A stretch of 6,937 bases of DNA from JANMDR01 sp031376425. GTDB lineage: Bacteria > Pseudomonadota > Gammaproteobacteria > Burkholderiales > Usitatibacteraceae. Positions 1 to 6,012 of the stretch are shown piece after piece (position 1 is the stretch's first letter; every line of letters begins with the position of its first letter). The stretch spans positions 1-6,937 of the forward strand of contig JANMDR010000328.1 of NCBI GenBank assembly GCA_031376425.1, in the 5' to 3' direction. The notes beneath the pieces were generated by a model. That model made no database searches, was not told the origin of the DNA, and saw nothing but the letters and a program-made list of their open reading frames with translations. The translations under genes and the position numbers were made by a program.

Positions 1-369
1 ACCAAGAAATAACTGAGACGATTCAGGCAAATGAATTTTATTCTCATCTAGAAGTGTATACACATTTAAAGTAAACGTTTTCAAATCAACATCCGAATAT
101 TTATTAAAATTCTGAGCTAGTAAATGGTCATAATAAATATCAACTAACACTCCGCTATACCTTTCAAAGCCATCGTAAAAAAAGCGCTTACTGCTTACAA
201 ACAAGGGATGCGTATCTGTAAAATAATCGATTTTACGATGAAGCATCATTCCTTTTTTAATTTCTTCGGGCAAATGTCCTGCCTTAGCCAGCTTTATATG
301 GTCGGCAATAAAATTACCAATTAACAAACTGGTATTATTATTTGATAAAAAAGAGTGCGCTACGCTCAT
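1..369 (-). CDS. acpH: Acyl carrier protein phosphodiesterase (AcpH family), N-terminal part, runs off left edge
   Basis: The complement strand reads 123 uninterrupted codons from ATG at 369 down to base 1, with no stop before the edge. The protein contains AHSFLSNN, then LLIGNFIADHIK (about residues 15-26), LHRKIDYFTD (about 46-55) and GVLVDIYYDHLLA (about 73-85). These match the conserved Asp/His-bearing blocks of the ACP phosphodiesterase family (PF04336), which removes the 4'-phosphopantetheine arm from holo-acyl carrier protein in the cytoplasm. Family members are about 190-200 residues, so roughly 60% is present. The wording looks most like Bacteroidota homologues; that is from memory. 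The usual start is Met-Asn-Phe/Tyr-Leu-Ala-His, but here it is Met-Ser-Val-Ala-His, and the first three codons appear to come from the adjoining terminase sequence. No Shine-Dalgarno sequence precedes the ATG. The gene is divergent from the phage operon and much richer in A+T. Confidence 0.85.
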   Translation of the reverse strand, partial: MSVAHSFLSNNNTSLLIGNFIADHIKLAKAGHLPEEIKKGMMLHRKIDYFTDTHPLFVSSKRFFYDGFERYSGVLVDIYYDHLLAQNFNKYSDVDLKTFTLNVYTLLDENKIHLPESSQLFLG

Positions 370-553
370 TGAGTGCTGGCGGCGCTATCGCCAAAAAATT
401 AATAAATTGACTGGCGCGATTGAAACCTATGTACACGACCAGTATAGCCACGGTGCCGATGCATCGCGCTACTTGGCGCTGGTAGCACCGCTTTTAACCA
501 ATCACACGAGTACCAAAATGGAAAAAATAAATTACGGACGGCGCTACACATGA
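362..553 (+). pseudogene. terL: Terminase large subunit, C-terminal fragment only
   Basis: Frame 2 encodes about 63 phage-like residues ending at TGA 551-553. They include ECWRRYRQKINKL, then the block HDQYSHGADASRYLAL (about fragment residues 25-40). This His-Asp-x-x-Ser-His-Gly-Ala-Asp-Ala-x-Arg-Tyr block is typical of the end of the nuclease domain of phage packaging motors, and one of its Asp residues is usually counted among the metal-binding acidic residues. A full subunit is some 450-600 residues, so the ATPase domain and most of the nuclease are absent. The frame stays formally open leftward to 242, but that stretch is antisense to acpH and does not look like terminase. The stop overlaps the portal start (ATGA at 550-553), as expected for an intact terL-portal boundary. 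No start codon is credible, so I treat it as a broken gene. The left boundary is uncertain by several bases. Confidence 0.8.
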
Positions 554-2967
554 GCCAATGGGAAAAAGTACCAAGCGAATCGCAGCAGCGCATTCAAAAC
601 AAATATGCATCAAGCGCGGGGCTTAGGCGCATGGATGATGATGAGCTACTAGCCGTGCTAATGCGCCACGAAAACACCGAGAGCACCAGCACCGGTAACG
701 GGCAATCGCAGCAGGCTTATGATCGCGCCGCTGCGCATCGCCGCTACCTGCGCCGCCCTCAGGGGGACGAGGTGGAGGGGCGTAGCAGCGTGGTTTCTAG
801 CGACACGTTTAACACCGTGGAATGGATGCTGCCATCGATCATGGATGTGTTTATTAGCTCTGATCAGGCCGTGCAGTTTCAGCCACGCGGGTCAGAGGAT
901 GTGGCGGCGGCGGAGCAACGCACTGATGTGTGCAACTACGTTTTTTATACGCAGAACAATGGCTTTCTGGTGCTATACACATGGATAAAAGATGCGTTGA
1001 TGTATCGCAACGGGCATGTAACGTGGCGCTATGAAACGAAGAATGTGGTGTCAGAAAAAAAGCTGGTGCGCATGACGGAAGATATGCTGTTGCAACACCT
1101 AATTGACCCGAATACGGGCGCCTTGCGTACTGATGTGCAAGTGGTGGAGAAGAAGGAATACGAAGAGCAGGTAACGGGTGGGAATGGCTACCCCATGACG
1201 GTACTGCTCTACGACGTAACCCTGCGTGAAACCACGCAACAGCGCATGTGCAAGATTATCAATGTCCCCCCCGAAGAACTAATTTTACCCGCCGAGCACA
1301 ATAGTATTTTGCTGGATGATTGCGAATATATTTGCTGGCGCACCGAGCAAACAGCGGAATCGCTTAAGGCGATGGGGCTGAATGTGGATGAGGCGCTGGA
1401 GCATGGTGTTGATAATTTAGATTACGCACCGGAGCGGTTGGAGCGCTTTAAAAATAGCGTTTTTGATGGTGACGAGGGCGACGAATACCAACTACGCATT
1501 GAATACGTGCTGGTGGATTATGACGGTGATGGCATTGCCGAACGCCGCTGTATTCATCGGGTGGGTAGCACAATATTGAAGAATGAAATTTGTACCCACG
1601 TTCCATTTGCATCGTTTACGCCTATCGTGATGCAGCATCAGTTTAATGGGCTTTCCGTTGATGATATGACCGCCGACTTACAAGAACAGCACACCGCAAT
1701 TTTACGGCAGATGCTCGATGGTTTGTATTTGACGAATGACCCACGCATGGCCGTGCTAACCAACGCTAGCGGTGAGATGCAGGCCAATTTGGATGACTTG
1801 CTAAACAGCCGCCCCGGTGGCATTGTGCGCGAGAAAATGGCGGGTGCAGTGCGGCCATTAAGCAACGGCTGGGCGGGTTCACAAGCCTTCCCGATGCTGG
1901 AGTATTTGGACGACCAGAGAGAGGCACGTACTGGCTTTAGCCGCAGAGCGCAGGGCTTAGATAAGGATTCACTAAATCAAACCTTTGGCGGTATTCGGGT
2001 GGTGACACAACTTGCCGATATGCGTATGAAAATGATTGCGCGTATTTTTGCGGAGGTAGGGCTAAAGCCTTTATTTAAGGGCATCTTAAAGTGCCTAAGT
2101 GATAACTGTGAGCAGGAAATTGCTTTTAAATTGCGAAATAAATTTGTGCAAATTAACCCTTCAGAATGGCATGATAGTTATGACGTGACAACCAATGTGG
2201 GGCTGGGCACGGGGGATCGTGAAGCGCGGCTCGGCCATTTGAGTGCCATAGCACAAGCCCAATCACAAGCGGTGCAGGCGGGGGCCATGGGCACTATCGT
2301 GACCATGAAGCAGATCTACAACGTACAAAAGCAGATAGTAGAAAACGCCGGATTTAAAGCAGTGGATGAATTTTGGCAAGACCCGAACGGGCAAGAAGCG
2401 CAGGCAGAAGCAGCCAAGCAGGCACAGCAGCCCCCCCAGCCCGACCCTGAGCTAGCTAGGTTGCAGGCGGAGGCGCAAGTACAAATGCAGCTTGAGCAAC
2501 TTCGGGCGCAGTCGGCTATGCAGGTAGCGCAGGTAAACGCGCAACTGGCGAAGGAGCTTGAGCAAATGCGCTTGAGCAATGCCGCACAAATTGAGCAGAT
2601 GCGCGAACAAATGAAGGCTACCATTGCTGAAAAACAGCTAGCCGTGAAGCAGCATGAAATTGCCGGCAACTATGAATTGCAACGTACCAACGATGAACGC
2701 CAAGCGCAACTGGATTCAAACAAGGCGAAGATGGACGTTGAAAAAGCGGTGCTAATGGCGCAACTTGGCAAGGGTAAGAGCGCCGTAAACATCGCGGCAG
2801 GCGCGCCGCCTAATACCGACGAGGAGCGCGAGCTAAACCGGCAAGCGCAAACGCAGCAGATGCTGCAATTGATGCTGCAAGCGGTGCAACAACTGAGCGC
2901 ACCCAAGCGGCTTATTCACGATAACAATGGGCGTGTGGTTGGCGCAGAGGCAATAACAAATGGCTGA
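550..2967 (+). CDS. Portal protein, SU10/P22-like podovirus type
   Basis: This 805-residue protein should form the dodecameric ring at one capsid vertex, through which DNA is packaged and ejected and on which the tail is built. Recognisable family blocks are GRSSVVSSDTFNTVEWMLPS (from residue 77), the stretch around residues 125-150 with NNGFLVLYTWIKDALMYRNG, the acidic DYDGDGIAE turn (323-331), and SFTPIVMQHQFNGLSVDDMTADLQ in the mid-region. From about residue 610 to 745 the chain becomes Gln/Ala/Glu-rich and helical, beginning after a Pro-rich QQPPQPDPEL hinge; this fits the C-terminal helical barrel or coiled coil of P22-like portals. The length is a little above that of the P22 portal (725). 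The start ATG overlaps the terminase stop by four bases, suggesting translational coupling; the upstream ribosome site (GGACGG, 536-541) is weak. The gene appears intact. Placement between terL and the scaffold/capsid genes supports the call. Confidence 0.93.
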   Translation: MSQWEKVPSESQQRIQNKYASSAGLRRMDDDELLAVLMRHENTESTSTGNGQSQQAYDRAAAHRRYLRRPQGDEVEGRSSVVSSDTFNTVEWMLPSIMDVFISSDQAVQFQPRGSEDVAAAEQRTDVCNYVFYTQNNGFLVLYTWIKDALMYRNGHVTWRYETKNVVSEKKLVRMTEDMLLQHLIDPNTGALRTDVQVVEKKEYEEQVTGGNGYPMTVLLYDVTLRETTQQRMCKIINVPPEELILPAEHNSILLDDCEYICWRTEQTAESLKAMGLNVDEALEHGVDNLDYAPERLERFKNSVFDGDEGDEYQLRIEYVLVDYDGDGIAERRCIHRVGSTILKNEICTHVPFASFTPIVMQHQFNGLSVDDMTADLQEQHTAILRQMLDGLYLTNDPRMAVLTNASGEMQANLDDLLNSRPGGIVREKMAGAVRPLSNGWAGSQAFPMLEYLDDQREARTGFSRRAQGLDKDSLNQTFGGIRVVTQLADMRMKMIARIFAEVGLKPLFKGILKCLSDNCEQEIAFKLRNKFVQINPSEWHDSYDVTTNVGLGTGDREARLGHLSAIAQAQSQAVQAGAMGTIVTMKQIYNVQKQIVENAGFKAVDEFWQDPNGQEAQAEAAKQAQQPPQPDPELARLQAEAQVQMQLEQLRAQSAMQVAQVNAQLAKELEQMRLSNAAQIEQMREQMKATIAEKQLAVKQHEIAGNYELQRTNDERQAQLDSNKAKMDVEKAVLMAQLGKGKSAVNIAAGAPPNTDEERELNRQAQTQQMLQLMLQAVQQLSAPKRLIHDNNGRVVGAEAITNG
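2946..2950 (+). promoter_or_regulatory. Ribosome binding site for the 437-residue virion protein
   Basis: AGAGG lies 9 bases before the ATG at 2960, inside the end of the portal gene. It supports that start even though the gene overlaps the portal stop by 8 bases. Confidence 0.55.
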
Positions 2968-4273
2968 TAATTTCATAGCAAACGCCGGAGCCGGTGGCGA
3001 TACTTTTGGCGCGGACGATGTTGGCGGCGTTAAATACCCGCGCAGTAAAATAGGCTTTGGCATTGACGGTACTTATACTGATGTGGCGGTGGGTGCGGAA
3101 CTACCCATTGCCTTAAGCGCCGCGCAAATAACGGCGTTACAGCCATTAGCAACGCAGCCAGTGAGTGGCACTGTTACTGCTAATACAGGGCTATCGCAAC
3201 CGCTCACCGATGCGCAGTTACGGGCTACACCTGTGCCTGTATCAGGCACGTTTTTTCAGGGTACGCAGCCGATTAGCGCCGCAGCCCTGCCGCTACCAAC
3301 AGGGGCAGCCACTGAAACCACCGTAGCCGCGCTCAATACGAAAACACCAGCGCTTGGCGTTGCGGCACCGTCCGCGGCGTCGCCTGTGGTGTTGGCTAAT
3401 GCGGTGATTGTTGGCGCTGCTGCCAGCATTGCCGCGCTAAATATTGATTTACTCACAGGGGGGGCTAGTGGCTGGTTTGATGCGACTAATTACCGTAGTG
3501 TGAGTATTCAGATTGTGGGCAGCGCTGGCATTACTGCCGGTGCTATCACCTTTGAGCAAACCAATGACACTACAGTAGCTGCAGCAGGTAATCTATGGCC
3601 TGTAGATGAGATGGCAATCGCCACCCCCACGCCAATTATTGCCGCCGTAACCATCGCTGCAAATACTATCCGCAGCTTTGGCGCACCGATTACGCACCGC
3701 TTTGTGCGCGTGCGTGTATCTACTGCGTTTGCAACCGCTAACGTACAAGCCATTGCCAACTTTAGCCAAGCCACTTACTGGCGGCAAACCCACACCGTGC
3801 ATCAAGCTACAGCGGCAAACTTACTAGCAACAGTCAGCGGCACCGTGACCGCAACCGTTAGCGGTGCAGGCATCACGGGTGGTGTGATCTCGCCGTTAAC
3901 GGTTGCGGGTGTGTCTGTGGAAGCGTCCACAGCTAAAACGGTAACAGCCACCGGCACCACCATCACCAACAATAGCGCTAACGGGGTATTGCTATTTATT
4001 AATGCGTCCGTAGTGTCTGGCACCACACCAACCCTAGTGGTGCGCTTGCAGGTGCAAGACCCTGTAAGTGCATTGTGGGTGGATGTGCCGGGTGCGGCTA
4101 CAGCATCTATCACGGCGGTATCCACGACGTTACTTACCGTTGCGGCTGGCGTTACGCCCGTGGCTAATGCAGCGGTGAGCTTTCCGGTGCCACGTACCTA
4201 CCGTGTGGCATGGGTGATAGGCGGTACCACACCATCATTCACGTTTAGCGTTGGCGCACAGTACATTATTTAA
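2960..4273 (+). CDS. Beta-rich phage structural protein, probable head decoration or fibre-like protein
   Basis: The 437-residue product is very rich in Ala, Thr and Val, has no Cys and only a handful of Lys. Four parts are visible. Residues 1-45 carry a short entry segment with KIGFGIDGTYTDVAVG. Residues about 48-130 hold degenerate beta repeats: QPVSGTVTANTG (66-77), VPVSGTF (92-98), TQPISAAALPLPTGAATE. Residues about 165-275 form a beta domain beginning GGASGWFDATNYRSVSIQI. After a second VSGTVTATVSG linker (292-302), residues about 337-437 form an Ig-like domain with TTPTLVVRLQVQDPVSALWVDVPGAA, PRTYRVAWVIGGTTPSFTFSVGA. The last pattern recurs in many tailed-phage virion proteins of unassigned role, which is established in general terms but recalled, not searched. 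Position between portal and scaffold favours a head-associated accessory protein; a tail or fibre part is the alternative. It overlaps the portal stop by 8 bases. Confidence 0.65.
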   Translation: MADNFIANAGAGGDTFGADDVGGVKYPRSKIGFGIDGTYTDVAVGAELPIALSAAQITALQPLATQPVSGTVTANTGLSQPLTDAQLRATPVPVSGTFFQGTQPISAAALPLPTGAATETTVAALNTKTPALGVAAPSAASPVVLANAVIVGAAASIAALNIDLLTGGASGWFDATNYRSVSIQIVGSAGITAGAITFEQTNDTTVAAAGNLWPVDEMAIATPTPIIAAVTIAANTIRSFGAPITHRFVRVRVSTAFATANVQAIANFSQATYWRQTHTVHQATAANLLATVSGTVTATVSGAGITGGVISPLTVAGVSVEASTAKTVTATGTTITNNSANGVLLFINASVVSGTTPTLVVRLQVQDPVSALWVDVPGAATASITAVSTTLLTVAAGVTPVANAAVSFPVPRTYRVAWVIGGTTPSFTFSVGAQYII

Positions 4274-4275
4274 TC

Positions 4276-4713
4276 ATGTGGATTCATCTTCTAACCCTTG
4301 CCCTAATTAGCGGTGCCAGCCCCGCAGGGGATACCACCCCCCCCGTTATTGATGGTGATGGCGGCGGCTATTACATAAAGGGTGATAAACCGTGGTGGCG
4401 CAAGCCTGCACCCACACCGGAGCCATTGCCACGAGCAGCACAAAAACGCGCCCGCGCCATTGTTTTAAAAACGGTGGCAGAGGCGTTTGCAGCGGAAAAC
4501 GTGGGTGGCAATACCAACATAAGCGCCAATCAGTTTGAGACGCTTGCGGGGCAGTTTAGCAAGCATGCGGAACAATTCTGGCAGCTGCAATTGCGCTATT
4601 TAGGTGACGGCATTAGTAAAGCACGGGCTACCGCAGAGCTACAAGCGCGGGTGGTAGCGGAGTTCCACAAAATTAACCAGGAGAACGCCGTAGTGGCGTT
4701 GTTATTACTATGA
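4276..4713 (+). CDS. Small phage protein with hydrophobic N-terminus, function unknown
   Basis: This 145-residue protein starts two bases after the preceding stop; no clear Shine-Dalgarno sequence is present, so translation may depend on reinitiation from upstream. Residues 2-14 (WIHLLTLALISGA) are hydrophobic and signal-like, but no charged residues precede them, so export is doubtful. Residues about 15-53 are Gly/Pro-rich with DTTPPVIDGDGGGYY and a KPWWRKPAPTPEP stretch, likely extended. Residues about 54-140 are Ala/Glu/Arg-rich and predicted helical by eye. Similar short proteins with a proline-rich head and helical tail sit between portal and scaffold genes in podovirus-like genomes; that is recalled and gives no function. 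The stop overlaps the next start (ATGA, 4710-4713). Codon use matches the neighbours. I do not recognise a named family. Confidence 0.75.
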   Translation: MWIHLLTLALISGASPAGDTTPPVIDGDGGGYYIKGDKPWWRKPAPTPEPLPRAAQKRARAIVLKTVAEAFAAENVGGNTNISANQFETLAGQFSKHAEQFWQLQLRYLGDGISKARATAELQARVVAEFHKINQENAVVALLLL

Positions 4714-5015
4714 GTGAGCAAACCATGATGGACGACGTAACCCATGCGAACCGTGCGCGGGATTTAGTGGAGAACACAGCGTACACCGAGGCCATTAGCG
4801 CCATGCGCTTGCAGGCGCAGCAGGCGTTTATGGAATGCCCGGTACGCGATACGCAGGGTATGCAGTTGCTGCACCAGCACACCAAGCTAATCGAGAAGCT
4901 GGACGCCACTATTCGCGCCTATGCCGAAACGGGGCGGCTGGCGCAATTGCAACTGGATAGCTTGCGCAATGAATCGGTGTTGACTAAGGCGGCGCGTAAA
5001 TTGAAGTTTGCTTAA
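4710..5015 (+). CDS. Small helical phage protein, function unknown
   Basis: The 101-residue product looks almost wholly alpha-helical, with no Gly or Pro breaks except CPVRDTQG (43-50), a turn between two long helices. The second half reads LLHQHTKLIEKLDATIRAYAETGRLAQLQLDSL, an amphipathic pattern. Short two-helix proteins with a similar central PVRD turn and a final METGKLAxxQL-like helix are common just upstream of scaffold and capsid genes in related phages; this is recollection, and no role is established to my knowledge. The start is set by the ATGA overlap with the preceding gene (4710-4713), with no good ribosome site nearby (AGGAG at 4680-4684 is too distant), again implying coupled translation. 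A C-terminal basic patch, KAARKLKF, could bind DNA or an acidic partner, but this is only inference. Confidence 0.75.
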   Translation: MSEQTMMDDVTHANRARDLVENTAYTEAISAMRLQAQQAFMECPVRDTQGMQLLHQHTKLIEKLDATIRAYAETGRLAQLQLDSLRNESVLTKAARKLKFA

Positions 5016-5070
5016 ATCTATATAAACCCATATCAACCTTGTTAAAAACAAACTAAAGGAATAAATTATC
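5016..5070 (+). promoter_or_regulatory. AT-rich gap before the scaffold gene, with ribosome site and possible weak promoter
   Basis: This is the only sizeable gap between phage genes. It is strongly A+T-rich. AAAGGA at 5055-5060 is a clear ribosome binding site, 10 bases before the ATG at 5071. TTGCTT (5008-5013) and TATCAA (5031-5036), 17 bases apart, could be a poor sigma-70 promoter but match only 3 and 4 of 6 consensus bases. A small inverted repeat, TTGTT/AACAA with a 3-base loop (5039-5051), is too weak for a terminator. A separate boost of scaffold and capsid expression would make sense but is inferred. Confidence 0.35.
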
Positions 5071-6012
5071 ATGAATGCAGAAATCAATGCCGCAGAATTA
5101 GATACTGGTTTAGCTGATTTAGCATCAATGTTTGACAAAGATGCACAAGCAGAGGACGATGCTGATCAGGGGGGGGATGACGAGCTTGCAACGCAGCCAC
5201 CTAATTCACCTAAAGCTTCGGCAGTTAGAGATGAAGACGATCAAGCAGCAGAAGCCCCCCCTAGCTTAAAATGGGGGGCACAAGAAATAGCCCTGCCCGA
5301 AGGTACAGCACCCGAAGTAGCGCAACAATTGCAAGAATTAAGCAGCGGCATGAACGCGGCTTATACGCAAAAAACGCAAGAGCTTGCAGAGCAGTGGAAA
5401 GAGATTCCGAATCGCATCCACCAAGCCGTCGAACCTCAGCGTCAACAGTATATGCATGGCCTCCAGCAGGCAACCATGCTTATACAAAACCTAGTGTTAC
5501 CGCAATTCAGCAATGTAAATATGTCTCAGCTTGCCGCGCAAGACCCTGCACGTTATGTGGCGTTACAGCACCAGCATGCAGAAGTCAATCAGGTACTTGG
5601 TGCCATTAACCAAGCAATATCTGATGAGAAAAGAAGCGCCGCGCAACACGAAGAGATGCAACGCGATACGGTAAGAACCGAATCTGCAACGGTATTAAAG
5701 CAAGTAGGTTTTGACGAAAATAAACTGCACAGCCTGTACTCGCAAGTACACGAGCAATACGGGCTTCCACAGGAATTATTCGCGCAAATTGACCACTGGC
5801 AGGCCGTAGCGGTTATGAGTGACGCCCTAGCGTATCGGCAATTACAAGCACAGAAACCCGAATTAAAAAATAGAGTTGCAGCGGCTGCCAATGCGCCAAT
5901 GCGACAACGTGCGCCATCTGGCGCGGATGCAAAAAACCAAAAGCAAAGTATGGAGCGACTACGCAAAAGCGGTTCACTCAAAGACCTTGCTTCAGCCCTA
6001 GGAGATTTTTAA
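5071..6012 (+). CDS. Capsid scaffold protein
   Basis: The 313-residue protein would direct procapsid assembly and then leave or be degraded. Residues 22-62 are strongly acidic and low in complexity (DAQAEDDADQGGDDE, VRDEDDQAAEAPP). Residues about 80-265 are Gln/Ala/Glu-rich helix, with coiled-coil character and a short break at LPQFSNVNMSQLAAQDPARYVAL (about 150-172). The last 50 residues are basic (MRQRAPSGADAKNQ, MERLRKSGSLKDLASALGDF). Acidic head, long helix and basic tail that docks on the capsid protein is the familiar scaffold design, known best from P22. RLRKSGSLKDLASAL closely resembles the ending of many scaffold proteins encoded just before SU10-type capsid genes. A good ribosome site (AAAGGA, 5055-5060) supports the start. 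The capsid gene begins at the very next base after its stop. The gene carries two long G/C runs in its acidic region. Confidence 0.82.
   Translation: MNAEINAAELDTGLADLASMFDKDAQAEDDADQGGDDELATQPPNSPKASAVRDEDDQAAEAPPSLKWGAQEIALPEGTAPEVAQQLQELSSGMNAAYTQKTQELAEQWKEIPNRIHQAVEPQRQQYMHGLQQATMLIQNLVLPQFSNVNMSQLAAQDPARYVALQHQHAEVNQVLGAINQAISDEKRSAAQHEEMQRDTVRTESATVLKQVGFDENKLHSLYSQVHEQYGLPQELFAQIDHWQAVAVMSDALAYRQLQAQKPELKNRVAAAANAPMRQRAPSGADAKNQKQSMERLRKSGSLKDLASALGDF
6000..6004 (+). promoter_or_regulatory. Ribosome binding site for the major capsid protein
   Basis: AGGAG lies 8 bases upstream of the ATG at 6013, inside the last codons of the scaffold gene. It is the strongest Shine-Dalgarno match in the window, as expected for the most abundant virion protein. 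Confidence 0.75.

Noticed and set aside
242..361. Leftward extension of the terminase reading frame
   Set aside because: The frame is open from 242, but this stretch is antisense to the well conserved acpH sequence and encodes nothing like terminase.
1516..1542. DYDGDGIAE in the portal as an EF-hand calcium site or separate domain
   Set aside because: This acidic turn is a usual feature of this portal family and lacks the flanking helices and full 12-residue loop pattern of an EF hand.
2316..2669. Minus-strand open frame of 117 codons opposite the portal C-terminus
   Set aside because: It is Cys/Ser/Ala-rich, as expected for the mirror of the Gln/Ala-rich helix codons (GCA, GCG, CAA, CAG), has no ribosome site and no recognisable domain.
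3802..4125. Minus-strand open frame of 107 codons opposite the beta-rich virion protein
   Set aside because: Its Val/Thr/Ala composition mirrors the repetitive codons of the real gene; no independent gene signals.
2960..4273. Diversity-generating retroelement target or variable repeat in the virion protein gene
   Set aside because: No reverse transcriptase, template repeat or adenine-rich variable C-lectin-like end is present in the window.
5039..5051. TTGTT/AACAA inverted repeat as a terminator before the scaffold gene
   Set aside because: The stem is five mostly A-T pairs with no following T run; far too weak.
5271..5609. Plus-strand 112-codon frame inside the scaffold gene, and 130-codon minus frame at 5589-5981
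   Set aside because: Both lie entirely within the scaffold gene, are rich in Arg/Ser/Cys typical of shifted frames, and show no domain or ribosome site.
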